Source: Calliopsis andreniformis
Lineage: Eukaryota > Arthropoda > Insecta > Hymenoptera > Andrenidae
Direction of reading: 5' to 3'
NCBI RefSeq assembly: GCF_051401765.1
Contig: NC_135064.1
Coordinates: 27,006,001 to 27,070,000, forward strand
DNA: 64,000 nt
The translations under genes and the position numbers were made by a program. Shown piece after piece: positions 13,660 to 26,550 of this stretch (position 1 is the stretch's first letter; each line of letters begins with the position of its first letter). The notes beneath the pieces were generated by a model. It saw nothing but the letters and a program-made list of their open reading frames with translations. It searched no databases and had not been told where the DNA came from.

Positions 13660-14190
13660 ATGACCCTATGATTTCATTTCAGATGAATAGAATACTGAAA
13701 TACTGAGAAAGTTATTTTTTTTTCTAAAACAGTGAAAAATGTATCTTGTGTTGTGAAAAGCGACCACATGTATGAATTCCCGAGTTAAACATATTTTACT
13801 ATAATTTATATTATTATTTGCATATAAAGATATTTGTATAATATTAATTACAAACCACATCATCGTTATGAATACTTACAAAGAATGAAATTACATATTT
13901 GGTCCATTATTTTATAATTTTGATATTCTAACAAAAGAAACAAAATATTTTTGTTTTGGGCTGTAACTCGAGAATCAGAAAATTAAAGTACTCATATTTT
14001 TTACTGTTGAAAAACGTGCAGCGTTAACGCAATAAACTACATTTATGTTTCGCTTGAAATTGTTACAGAAATTGATGCGTGTGAATGATTAAAAGCAAAA
14101 AAGCTTTAACGAGATATTTTGTTGTGAAAACTATATCAATTTGTTTCGTGAATATATTTTTATATATGTAGGTACTCACAAAGCCGCAAA
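13660..14190. repeat. AT-rich island, possible old transposon remnant
   Basis: About 530 bases stand out as strongly A+T-rich against the surroundings. The right half is bracketed by similar short words: TACTTACAAAG near 13874 and TACTCACAAAG near 14173. Related CGAGTTA/AACTCGAG words lie in opposite orientation near 13780 and 13967. There is no open frame of note. The pattern suits an eroded AT-rich mobile element or a matrix-attachment-like region, but clean terminal repeats could not be defined. Confidence 0.25.
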
Positions 14191-17100
14191 ACGCTGTACC
14201 ACTAACACAGCCTCATTTTTTCCATCGCTGCTTTTCCCTTCTTCACATTTCATTCCTGTTAGTTGTCATTTCTTGTTTGCTCTTTATACTTCCATTCTGG
14301 ACATTTAAATAAGCAACCATTAGAACAAGTTTTACTAACTATGTCGAAACATAAGGACTACAGTCAACTTGCATTGTTCCTGTTTCCAATTATTTCATGC
14401 GTGAGTCTTTCTTAGTTTACTTGTTTTATATTATAACAGCATGGGTCATCGTCAAACTACTTTATATTTCCAGAACTTACTTAATGCGAAAAATTCAGTT
14501 TCCTGAAATACTGTTTTATGTAGTGGTAAATTCTTTGAGACTTCTTTCATTTTCGTGAGTGTCATCCTTTGTGAATTCTTCACAATAAAATTAAGTATGT
14601 TTGTTAATTCGACATGCACACGAGTCTCAGCGAGAACAGAAGTCCACCTTCTAGCGTGAAAATGCCCACGGGAAGGAGATGAAAAAGTAGGCAAGAAATT
14701 AAGGAAAGTATTTTAGAAAGAGCATCACGAGGTCTGGCCTTCTCGTTATTCGTCATCTCGTTGTTTCACATCTCGGATTACAATTTCATTTCCACGTTTG
14801 TCCTCACGCGAGCAGTGTTCAAATTATTGTTAATACGCCATGTTATTGTTATAAACCTGCAATTCGTTTCTATTAGTAGACGCGGTGAATTTTTTACTAT
14901 ATAAATTTCATACTTGTCAAAACTTAAATTCGTTACATATGTAACTAGATTAAGTGTCATAAATATTAAAGCAATGCGGTACTATATTACCACAGTGGAT
15001 GCAACAATTAAAAAATACTTCTACTGTATGGATTACTTTCAAGATTAAAAGATTAAAAGGATCTGAGTCCTTTAATTAGAAACACGAAAAAATTAGTGCG
15101 TGAAAAAAACATTAACATTTTCATGCATGCTACTGCTCTAACTTCATAACAAATACTTTACTGCTTTAATCTCATATTGTACGTATACAGGACAGAATAC
15201 CACGTTTAATGCAGTGTTCTTTTATACCAGCAGAAGTGTGCGGAACATTAAACCCTAGCCACGGGCTTTATATAATTTGCGAGATTTTCTGTTAGCTACT
15301 CGAAACACTCTCCGTCTCCGTACGTGTTCTGATATAACAGTATCAATTGTTCCTGACATTTATAACCTTTTTATAGCAGCCATGTTGCGGTAATGCGCTC
15401 GATGTTGTCAGGATGATCGATATTACCGGTACACACCCTTGTGTGTAGCTTGTACACGTTCTAAGAAGCTATCGTTGTTTTTATAAACTTTATCGATTCG
15501 ACGGTGAAAAAACAATTTGGAGCGTGCATAATGGATTGCATGTAAGCCTGTGATCGATGTCACCGATGTTGCGGTGTCTGCTTAAAGAAACCAATAAATA
15601 AACGACGTTAAAGGATCGTTAAAAATTTTCAAGTCGCATAAAAAGTAACTTGCCTCTACCTGCGATGGAACATTGACCCCCGACAGGAAGGGGCGGATCA
15701 AAGTAATCCACTTTGTACTTTCGAAGCCTTGCATCCTATTAACCGTGATTATTAAAATTCCGCAACGCCCTGCAAGTATTACCACTCCTTATTAATACCG
15801 CATAGAACCTCTCAATATTTGTCAGTACCTATTTAACATTCCTTTACACTACCATTATACTAATTAAGTAAAAGAAGATTTGAGGCTATCTAAATTGTCT
15901 ATTCCAAGCTCCACCTGTTACTCAAGGTTTGTTTTAGGGTGTCTCATAGCAGGGCTAGCATTTAGGTAAATAAAGCTCGTATTCCACCCCTTTCTGAATG
16001 AATCTCAAATTGACTTTATCCCAACCATTACGTAACAGGCGTGCTACCCCCCAGTTGAGGGTGAGAATCGTCGGTGTGGCGAGGAACGAAAGCTATTCAG
16101 AGATGTGGCAAACAGTGGAGGCGTCGATGGATCGAAGATCGACGTACATTTTCCCCTCGAGAACGAATCTATGCACGGGCGCAACAAATCGTCTAATCAA
16201 GTAGATATATGACTGATAGAGGGAGGAGAGTAGTGGGGTGAAATTGGTTCTTGGCCACGAGTAAATCTCGCGCCCGTCAGGCGACGAGACGAGTCGGAGG
16301 CTCGGAGGGAGTGGCTTGAAAAAGGAGAATCTCAGATCGATTTCCTTTGGGATTTATGCGACTATTTTTTATCCTGATACCCCTGAAGCCGTTGGTGGAA
16401 CGATAGAATGAGGATACCTGGCTCGGCGACGGCCGTTTCTCGGGTCACTCCTTCATTTCGCGCTTCACTCGGGGCTAACACGAAGATCCTTGGTTATTAA
16501 TGTGCCCAACGGCGTGACTGAAAGTTCTTGCTAATTCATTCGGCTGATTCTACGGGAATCTTTCCTGCGTACATATACTTACGTATATACCTACATATGT
16601 ACACGCCTATGTGCAACTACAACCGGGTGGTGAAACTTCGGCTCATCTCGAGCGCAGCTTCTTTTTGAATTAGACATCAGTCCACTGAAAACGGTGACCT
16701 CTTTGCTGCCAACTGCTACTTCTCGCCACTAGGACGGAGTTCGTAACTCCGCTCCTTGCCTACCGCTTCTCCTTTCCCTTTCAGATTTGAACGCTGGCGA
16801 CTGCCGAGATCCTCCTATCCTCAGAAGCTTAATTAAGCTGTTACGGTTGTAGATAGACTTCTTTTTCTAATCCTCCGCCGTAATTAGACCAGTACAACAT
16901 CTTGTCTGGTTCGCTAAGAGGAAGTCCTCCGGATGAACAGGTGAATAGAACTGAACTCAGAGCGCCTACTTATCAATTTAATCATATTCATTTTGCTGAG
17001 GATCTTGAGCTTTTCTTTAGGAAAGAAGTGCAACAATTATGAATACTGTTACCATAAGATCGATACTTGGAAACGAAATTGTTCTATCGATTGTACGCGA

Positions 17101-20100
17101 AGACTCGGTGGTCGAACCTCGTTAAGTGATGCATGTAGTATCCAAGAAAAGAGTTTTATTCTGGTCTTGGCTCCTCATGCTGTGTTCCCAAGATGTATCG
17201 TCAATATAGAATTCTATATCTTGCTTTTTTGGATTCTTTTCTTATTTCCCTTCGTCGGCTGTTTCCCAATACATCGTGACCCACATAAACTTTAGAAGTT
17301 GTACCAAAAGTATTGAAAATGGTCACAAAGTATTGTTTCATATTCTAGTCCACGTTCCTGAGTGTCTATGAAAACTGTAGCTTCTTTCCTCAAAAACTAT
17401 AACATGCAAATATTTGCATTCTCATAATATATAAGGCTCAGTAATTAGTGTCAAGATTTCCCTACAATGTACCTCTATTCATCGAAAATGAATCTTTTCC
17501 CCAGTGATCGTACTCGGCACGCAATAAACAATTCCATTCCATCACCTACCATCGGGTGCAGCATTGCAATGTGCAGCGTCTAGGATATCCACCGGTTCAT
17601 CTATCCACGGGTGATATCAAATGTCCCACCGTTCTCCAAATTCCACCGCAGAGAAAGGATCCAGGGTTTAATCGTGGCCGGATGCTCGCAGAGTTTGATA
17701 GAGTATCGGATAGCGCTTAACAAACGGCAAGTCGGCGTTCGGATCAGATATTATTTCGGGTCGAATTCATAGTTGGCCCATGGACGCGGGCCACAGAGAG
17801 CAGGGAAACGGAGAGAGGCAGATCGGTACGAACGGAGGATGCGATTTATCACTCATCGGTGAAAACGAGCGTAACACCGGCACCGTATAATTGCGCGTAT
17901 ATCGTTGACCCATAGTTATCGCCGATAACCGGAATCATCGATCGTACACACCCCTCATTTTCCGCACGATTTTCGATTACCATTCGACGCGTTTACGGCC
18001 CGTCCATAACCGCTGTGGATCGCGATACGCATTGGCAACCCTTGCACAACGAACATGCTGCGTTATTGCACTGATCGACGAACCTTTCAAACGGAGCACT
18101 GTGCTTCTGCTAGCGTTTTTTTGAAGGTGATGCTCGATCCACAAAGGCCGATTCGATTTGCGCGTTTTCTGCCTTTCATCCTCTTCAACTTAGTTCGTAG
18201 AAGGTATATTCTACTGACGAGAAGAGTTTTCCGAGAGTAACCCCGCCTTTTTAATGAGTTTTTGGTAGTTTGTGAAACTCAGAAAATGCATATACTCATA
18301 GTGTATTTTTTTTAGTCTAGGTGTTACCTTTTCTAAGTAATTAAAGTTGCTTCGTGCGCCATTTCTTCTTGAAAAGTTTGAAAATTTCTATTTTTATAGA
18401 TCGTATATTTATTTACCCCTAGAAAGGAGTATTGACTGCTTTTTAACCTGAGGCCTATATCTTTATTCTTCAGACGAATCTGCAAACGAACCATGTACAA
18501 TGTACATTATTGGAAAATACTATTATTGTCCTCTGTATAGTCAATTAATAGATGCAGAAAACGGTGTTGGTACTAAACAGTTTACTGTGTCAAAAGAACA
18601 TAAAAGTACCAATTGTGAGATAGCTACTGGAGCGTTTCATAGCACGAAATTCACGAAATTCAGCCTTCCACCGTGAAAGTTTATGCATCACGTAAGAGTG
18701 TTCGTGCAAATTCTTTATATGGGCTCAATATTCGTTTTTATGGGCAGTTTAAACACTATCACTGCATTTGCCACTCGTGCCTACCCCTTGTTTCTTAGTC
18801 ACCGTCACTTTCCACCGTATCCGTGGGCTCGAGTTTATGATTCCCAGTGAAAGATCGCGATATCGCGCGACCGACTTCCCACCCCTAGCCCCCTATGAGA
18901 AATCTCTTTCCCTTTGTGAATACTAGCCTTTTTACGGGACACGGGGCGAAACACGCGCCTGATATTCATCGTTTAAACGTGCGCCTAAATGAAATGAAAA
19001 ATTGTTTCCCCTTCCCTACAGGTGGATTGAACGATACTTCTGGTTCCCTTTTATTATGCCTCTTGGTGATAAGGATCCGTGGATGTTCTCGAGGTTACGT
19101 GCGTTGAATTTTAAAACGCGCTTAGCGCCGATCTAGGGAAGCCCTACCGAATATATTCGACTTGAACAATTTCCGTCTCCTTTAATTGGATCCACTTCTA
19201 TTAACGCCGTGTGCGAATTATCGCCTTCTACGACGGCACCAGGAATCTGAATGAAATATTTTTCATTTCACCCCAGCGAAATGAATGCCGAGACAAACGA
19301 TAGGGACATGCATTTCATTCGTTATTGATACTTGAGTTCAGATAATCTACGCTCGGCCTATTTAAATAGTAGTTCCGCGTAATAGGAATCATACTTCAAA
19401 AGTAGTAGAATTATAATCTTTATTTTTTTCAAAATCAGCACGAAGCTTACTGAATTCTCGAGTAGCTGAGAAAGGAATGTAGTCAATTGTGTCAACATCA
19501 ATTGATATGGCTGGTAGCTATTATCGCGAACATTAAAGGGTAGGTACATAGTTCTTTAGATTGAGGCGATAAACATTGCCGGAGAAGACTCTTGGCGTAA
19601 AAGCCTCTCGATCGTCAAAGTTATGTTACGTTACGAGCGATTAGTGCCTAGGTGGCTGACTATTTAAGAGCTTCGTATATCGTTGGCGTGCTGGTGAAGC
19701 CTACTTAAAACTTCTCGGTTGATGATCACAGTTGAACTACAACCTTATTGCTTGGAAAGACAATCCAGCGACTCTGTCTGTTGTCGGCAATATAGTTTAT
19801 ATTAAAGCTGCAGCTTTTTGTCTACATGGGACAGTAGATCGATATCGATTTAACGCAAAGTAGAAACGGAGGTCAGGGTATAGAAAGTCCATCGGTAGAT
19901 CAAAATTGCATCACAATCGGCTTTAAAATTACGAAGGGACTTTTTCTCTTATAAATTGATCCTTTGAACCTTCAATTTGAGCATTCGTTTGTTTTCATGT
20001 CCCTTTTTATTCGATGCTTCTAGTACTACTCGCGGACCGATGATTTCAATTTTCTCACAGCGGAATACCTTCGAACGAGTGGATTTGGCAGAAGTGTTAC

Positions 20101-23100
20101 TGCGAAGCGGTTTAATTAACGCAAAATATTTTGTCACGACAATGAAATTGCCTTTGTCCCGTGGCTGGTAGTCATGGTAACATCGATGAATTCGGGGAGA
20201 AATTTCCTCAAGGGTGAAATGCACTCATTCCATATCATTATTATTTTATCCAGCCAGGATTCAAAGAAGCGTAGTATTTTCGTTTACTGATTTTTAATTA
20301 CCGTTAAATGATACATATTTATATTTCATTACGTCTGTCAAACATTTGTATAGCTTTAGGAATGAAACTATTTTTATGCAGGATATTCCATAAAAAGCTT
20401 TAAAAAATCATTTAATTTGCAAAGTAGTCAGTTGTAATTTCTTATTGATCTTTTATCTTTTTTCTAACACTGTAATCGGTATAATTTTCTTATGTTTGTG
20501 ATTTAAAAAATGTGGAATATTTCCTTGAAAATGTGGTTTTTGTTAATGTCTGAATGCTTTCATTGAACTCTGGCTGTCATTAATGTCCTATTAAGCTCCG
20601 CTACCAGCAACAGATCAAAATTCATAATAGTTAATATTGCTCCCCTGGCACAAGGGAAATTCGAGAGTAGAATTATTGCTGACGGATTCAATTTTGCTTC
20701 GGTTTTCAGTACGTTCCGACTCCGTGTGTCATAAATTCCATCTCATTCGCTAGGGACAATCGTTAAGGGAGTTAATGGCCTCGGCGGATCAAATTTCGAG
20801 ACGACACGGTTGTTCGCGGGAGAAGAAAGCACGCGGCGAAAGTTAATGGCGTTGGAGAGCGTGCAATCAACTGCGCAAGTGGATTATAAACGTGAATACG
20901 TCAAATAGTTGAATGGAAACGCACCCCTCGACCCTTTAGTCTGATTTTCTACGCCCAACATAAACGAGGGTTAAAGCTTTATTAAATCAATTTGGTTGTT
21001 GAGTCGACAATGGTCATGGCATTGGATACTTTGTTGAATTATTAGTCTGATGTATTGAAACCATTCAGATATGATTAGCAGTGAATGCAATGCATTATGT
21101 ATGAAGCTATGAATAATATTCATTCATAGAATTTTAAATTTCAGTGCATAGTTACGCCTGAAGATCCCACTAATGTACTTTCTTTGTTTTTCTTTAGCAA
21201 GATGCGATTTAAAATTTTCAAATTTTATGATATTCCAATTTCTGGATTACAAGGCCTAGAATAGTGTTTATGAGAATAAAGAAATTACTAAGCAATGTCC
21301 AACAGAAATTCTAGTAAATTTAGTGTGACGATCAACGTAGATATTAATCTCAAGAGAAAGCTTACGATACTGTATATGGAACATTCTACAGTTTACTGAT
21401 CGCTTCAATCACTCTGACTTATCAGTTGCTGCTTAATGACCTGTTTATGCATCATTAGAATGAAAATTGTAGTCTACAGATCTCTACTATACTTATTCTT
21501 CATTCCAATACTTACATATCCAAGCATGCTTAATATCCGAAGAAAGAAAGAAGCAAAGGCCTCTCCTTCTACGTACAGGGAATAATTGATAAAGGGCTTT
21601 AATCACCCGGGGAGTTGCAAAATAATTTAACTCGGTAGAGCTCCATCCTGCCAGACATTGTCCGCCCGCACACCGTTCAAGCTCATCATCTCATCATGGT
21701 ATCTCTGTTGAGAAGTAATTGTTTCGCATTTACGTAGTTAACCGTACTCTTGGCCGAAATAATGCGAACAATTAGCGAGTATCTATACTTAACGTTTTCA
21801 TAACAAAAGAATTTTCCGCACTGAGAAGAACGTCAACGCTTCAACTCGTTTATTATTCCAGGCCCATAAGAACTCCAACGAAATCCTCTGAGGCCAGATT
21901 GCTATCAAGATTTTTCTCTCCCTAAATTATCAGAACAACCCTTTCGAGGATCTCTTTTGATCTTTCAATGACCCAGCCAGAAGTTTCTCATCTTGTCGCC
22001 GAAAAGATTGATTAGCATTCTTAAGAACAAGAACTTTCGCCGAGGGACAAACTTTTAGATACAATTAGCGATGGCGAAATTGAATTCTAATTCCATTAGG
22101 ACCCTGGAGATCCCTTCTTGCCGCGTTGCTTACATGTTAACACGATTTCTTAAATATAACTCAGGTTTCGTGCTCTCGTCGCCCCCTTTGACTGGCTTTT
22201 CGCACCAACGTAATATAGGTTTTCAGGAAGAAGTAATCTGGAGCCTCGAATAGGTCGAATGTCCTCGCGGAGGGGTATCTAATGAAGTGTACGTGAGAAA
22301 CAAGTCATCGGTGGGTAAGAAGACCCGCGGGAGGGCAAACAACGAGACCGCAGGCGTGAACCCTGCGGCGAGGGAAACCTCAGCCACAGTCGTTGGAAAA
22401 GAACTTGCAGAAGTTTTTCTGCTCCACCCTCCAATCTGTAGCTTCCTTTTCGCACGTGCTACCATGACGAAACGACTCTCGGTATTCGAACATTCCCCCT
22501 TTCTGGCGAATCATCAGCCACTTTTGTCGGGAACTTTCGCTAAGTTTATCTATCTCCGAGGCACGGCTCAGACTTGATCGAGTTTGATTAAAGGAACGTT
22601 GGAAGGAAACCAAGTGAAGTGTTTTAACAAACTTGTTTTGCAACTAGGGGGTTCTGTATGTATAATTTATTTAGAGGGGGAATTTTAGGACAGTCCAAGT
22701 TCTTTCTGCAACTTTCGTAGCGAGTATTTTGCGTGGTCTTAGATTGAACTTTCACAATATTCAAAGCTCTTGAAATATTCAAGACTTCCAAACCTTCAAA
22801 ACTTTTAAACCTATTTTATCTCTGACGCAGTCTTAAAGTAATTATATTTGTCATGTATAGCTCTCCCCTACAACTTCAACTTCGAGTTTATAAGCACCCA
22901 CTCTTGATTAAATATCACTTTATCGTTTCCCTGTATATTAACCTCTTTTATTATCATTTTTCTCTGACTTTATTAAGAAGCATACGTTTCATCATAATTG
23001 GTTATATTCGCGTGAACGACGCCGCGCAGAACATTAACGAACTTCTAATTACCAGCATCGGAGTAGCACGGAGATTGTGTTGAATCTCAGCAGGAGCCGT

Positions 23101-23903
23101 ATTTTCATCATAATTAGCCCCGCGACCGGTCGCTACAGCCGGTTTCTTGTCCGACCACGCGTCATCCTCCTCTACTCAATCGCTTTTCCGCTCGCGTTTC
23201 GCTCCACCCGTCGTGCTGGGACAAAGGCGGCCGAGCCACCCACGATATTCAACATTCGTTGTCGACCCACGGATGTCTTTGTTCGCTGGCGCGTTCCTTG
23301 TTCGCGGCAACTTCCGGTTTGCAAAGTTTAGCTACGTGCGCGCAATAAAACCGAGGATCGGACAAAAAGCGCGTGCCGCAACGCGCGGCGCGACGCCCCA
23401 CGATGAAAGCAATTTCAGGACACACGTTGCACCCATTACGAGAGCGAAACCGCGTCAACTTCACGAATTTCTCGTTATTGCTTGATAACCACTTTGTGTT
23501 TCAACGTTTTGGAGTTATTAATTGACTGCGTGGAATTCGACCGGTGAAGCTTGATTGTTCGTCGGGATTTCAAAAGGTTTTCATTTTTAAATACTCGAGC
23601 TTCCACATATTCGAATTTTAGCCCTTTATAGACGCGCGTTTAGATAGAGGCATAAAAAACTATTTAAATCTGAATGGTCTCGTCCGTGAATATTTAAATA
23701 TCCAAATTTTTTTCATTTCAATAATTGGTATTATCTCGTAATTACTCGCCAGAAGTTGTAAAAAGTGTGACATCAGCGTATTCTGCTCGAAGGCTCAAAT
23801 TATTTCAAATCCCATTTTATATTCACTGTAAACTGTTTTTCGTTCTTCATAGTTGTAGCTGTGTGAGACGTGAAAATTAATGTGGTTCTTTTTCTACTTT
23901 CAG
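14191..23903. other. Long non-coding stretch, probably intron or intergenic
   Basis: No supported exon is seen. GC-richer, stop-poor patches lie near 16040-16460, 17520-18050, 22280-22600 and 23090-23470, alternating with AT-rich DNA. A tandem duplication of the 9-mer CACGAAATT is at 18643-18660. A 7-bp perfect hairpin (CCGCAGG, loop of 7, CCTGCGG) is at 22348-22368. An acceptor-like CCCTTCCCTACAG near 19020 precedes about 37 open codons but lacks a good donor. Two frames at 23077-23485 are open because the DNA is GC-rich. Confidence 0.45.
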
Positions 23904-23936
23904 GTCTGGAGGAAGTTAAATACCAACGGTCTCAAG
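23904..23936 (+). CDS. Candidate 33-nt internal exon (A)
   Basis: A pyrimidine-rich acceptor (CTTTTTCTACTTTCAG) is followed by 33 nt and a consensus donor (CTCAAG, then GTAAGAG). Two frames are open. If the exon takes one base from an upstream exon it reads LEEVKYQRSQ and leaves one base over (phase 1 to phase 1). In phase 0 it reads VWRKLNTNGLK. The third frame stops. The phase-1 reading joins in frame to the exon at 28832, giving a Glu codon at the junction. Microexons of this size in huge introns are typical of long neuronal or muscle genes in insects. No upstream exon was found and the protein is not recognised. Confidence 0.42.
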
Positions 23937-25168
23937 GTAAGAGAAATTGCTAATGAATGTACGTCAATCTATTTACGCCGACTAATAAATAATGCACCAG
24001 AAAAAAGGTGCTTTAACTCGATTGGAAGATAAGATTGAGTGGCTCGTGCTGTTCAAACAGAGGCAATTGTTCATAAGCCTTTTCTCTCCGTAATGCGTCC
24101 CTCGCGTTTCTAGCCAGATTCGTTCCATGCGTCAACCATTTCAAGTGTTACACACAGGGTAATCGTACCGTGAAATCCACTATATCTAGCAATTATTATC
24201 TCTGGAGAAATTAATTTTTCCCTGGCCGTTGGACAGTAACGCGCATTGTTCACAGTCGAAAGGACTGAAAATTCAGGGCTTCTGTGTGGCGAATCGAGGT
24301 AATTTCTATCTGCCCATTTTACGGCAAAAAAAAAAAAAAATTTGAAAGCGTCGCTAAAACGAAAATGTCTGACTTTAACCGTATCGTTTCCCTGAATCGA
24401 TGCAGGAACAAAAGTTCGCTCTTCCCCACCGTAAATTCGTTTAAATTTATTAATTTCACCCAAACGCGACTGGAAACCCAAAAAGCGAAGCTTCACTGCT
24501 TTTTCCTTTTCAAGTTTCTCCATTACAGAGTTGGTATCTTGCTTTTGTTCCTTCAAAAAAGAAAACAGAACTTGGCGAAACTAAAAGTAGAATTAAAATC
24601 CAAGATTTCCTCGTAACGATCCGTGTTTTGTACGAAACTTCGTCGAACGTTGGAAGAACTTCTGTTTCGGTGGTGCTTGCCCTCGTATTCGTTTAATCGT
24701 TCATTAAAAAATCGCTTAAATCCCTTAGAGGAGATTCAATTTGCTGCTAGTTATCTGTAAACAGGTTCCCCTGTAATCTTACAAGCGAAAACGGATTAAT
24801 AAGCGAAACCTCGACTGTTACTACTTAGAACTTAAAATTGACTTTCGCTGAAGTTTCTTATTAAATGAAATTTTGCCTGGGAACATTGACTCAGAACGGT
24901 TTTCAGGAAACAAAATTTACAGAGAAGTAAGTAAAAAGTTACAGAACAACTCAAAATACAAAGGGGTTAGCAAGTAAGAACTGTATTATTGAGGAAATTT
25001 TTCCGTATTTACAGACTTATTTTTATGACGTAACATTTAATTTAGGACCACTGACTTATTTTACTCTATCTAGTAAACTTTCATAAGTCTCTATTATATC
25101 CTTTTAGATCGACCTCTAGAACCCCCAATATTCCAGCTTTGCATTCTGAAACATCATGCAAGTACATA
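23937..25168. other. Non-coding, within the presumed first intron
   Basis: This lies between exon A and the MITE. It holds a run of 15 A at 24326-24340, which on the other strand produces a poly-Phe stretch in a spurious 148-codon minus-strand ORF (24110-24556). A GTAAGT donor at 24927 behind a 20-nt segment looks like a microexon by chance. Nothing else is seen. Confidence 0.5.
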
Positions 25169-25410
25169 CAGTAAACTCTTCTATAACGCGGTACTCGCAT
25201 AACGCGATTTCCATATAACGCGGAGCAGAAATTACGACGGTCGGTAGTCTTAAAACGCGATGTCTCTATAATATGTACATTTTTACGGTTTAAATTAATG
25301 GGAAATCCCCCTCTTTTCCACATAACACGGTACGAATTATTCTAATTTATACTAATTCTGAATTTCTTATAACGTAGTACTAATTAATCGCGTTATAGGA
25401 GGGTCGACTG
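25169..25410. mobile_element. Pogo/Tigger-like MITE with TA target duplication
   Basis: The left end CAGTAAACTCTTCTATAACG and the reverse complement of the right end, CAGTCGACCCTCCTATAACG, match at 16 of 20 positions and continue CG-T. Both ends are flanked by TA (25167-25168 and 25411-25412), as expected for Tc1/mariner-superfamily insertion. CAG ends and repeated TATAACGCG words fit pogo/Tigger-type non-autonomous elements of insects. The 242-bp interior is AT-rich with further ATAACGCG copies and no transposase frame. It lies inside the presumed intron between exons A and B. Confidence 0.85.
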
Positions 25411-26235
25411 TAGGAACACTTGACCATGGCCAGTGTTCCCATGAAAATTCGTCAAACTACTGTGCACCTTTCGCTCGTTAATGCCACGTTTCACCTTGTC
25501 CTGGCGAGGTCGACTACTTGGCTAGCGAGAAGGAGAAAATTTCGAATAAAACCGTCTGTCTAACTCACAGAGAAATAAGCCACTCCAACTTCAATCCGTT
25601 CCGGCTTACAAGAACTGCGATGTTTCCGCTCTCTTTATTAAATCGCCTTTTCCTGCTGAAAAAAAGTAGCGTGGAGGCGGGCGAGACCAGGCTATCGCGT
25701 CCTGTTTCGTGAATTTGGCGAAAGAGAGAAAAGGAGGGGACAGGAAACAGAGCGAGAGTGGAACTTGTTCCGCTCACCTCTTGGCGAAGATCCTCTGGAA
25801 CCGTCTCTCTGTCTCTTTCCCGCCGTTTCTCTACTGGCTTTATCATACAACACGCCAGGCCTTGAAGTTTTAATGAATCGAAAGAAAAAGTTTCGCAGGC
25901 CGGGGAAGGTTAATTTCATCCTGTTGAAACTGGGGAAAAAAGGCGATGTTACGTCTTGAAGCATTTAATCGCGCCGCTATTTGCCCCGGCCGGACTCTAC
26001 CTCCACTTCGTTTTATTTGGATCACTTTGAAACGGGTAATCTCCTTAAGCGCTTTCCTCGCGCGCCTCGACAAAAACAGCTGATTTATTTTCTGAATTCG
26101 ACGGTCGCCCGAAGGAAGATTGACGTGTCTTCTGTATCTTGAAACGGAATGGGATATCAGACTGCATAGGAGAGATTTTGCCAGGTGCATATTTAATATT
26201 GAAGTAGGCGAAAAGAAACGAGTTTAGAGATTGTT
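25411..26235. other. Non-coding, GC-richer intronic stretch
   Basis: Open frames occur on both strands (25565-25846 and 25692-25964 on -, 25765-25959 on +), but they overlap and resemble no family. A minus-strand donor-like AAGAG/GTGAGC lies near 25778 without a partner acceptor. No other feature is seen. Confidence 0.4.
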
Positions 26236-26550
26236 CAGATAGAACAGAAATAGGATGAATGTGAGAAGATGAGGTAGGGAGAAATGAGGAAGGAAGAGGA
26301 AATAGGATTTCGAAAAGAGAAAAATGGGAGGAATGATGGAGGGTATAGAGAGGAAGCATGAGGGAGACTTAGAGGCAAGAAAAGAAGAGGTACATTGAGA
26401 AATAATAGGTGGGTTAATGGGACAGGGGAAAGAGAATTGGAGGAGAGAAAAGTGGTATGGTGGAGTAAAGGAGTGATAAGATGAGAGAAACTTGGGGGAA
26501 GAAAGGTAGAGTATTCAGCAGAAGATAGAAGAAAAAGGATTATAAAAAAC
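26236..26550. repeat. Polypurine tract of about 315 bp
   Basis: The + strand is overwhelmingly A and G, with irregular GAGGAAGGAAGAGG-type words rather than a clean microsatellite. The minus strand is correspondingly pyrimidine-rich, producing artefactual ORFs full of Ser, Leu, Pro and Phe (26045-26359, 26235-26552). Such asymmetric tracts can form triplex DNA and are common in insect introns. The right edge is sharp, at a run of AAAAAAC. Confidence 0.8.

Noticed and set aside
17105..17120. GGTTCGACC-like word on the minus strand considered as a tRNA B box
   Set aside because: No matching A box, acceptor stem or T-arm pairing around it; no tRNA was found anywhere in the window.
24110..24556. 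148-codon minus-strand ORF
   Set aside because: Contains a poly-Phe run made by the 15-A tract and shows no splice or promoter signals or recognisable domain.
24907..24926. 20-nt segment between TTTTCAG and GTAAGT resembling a microexon
   Set aside because: Not a multiple of three, would break the frame between exons A and B, and the pyrimidine tract is short; expected by chance.
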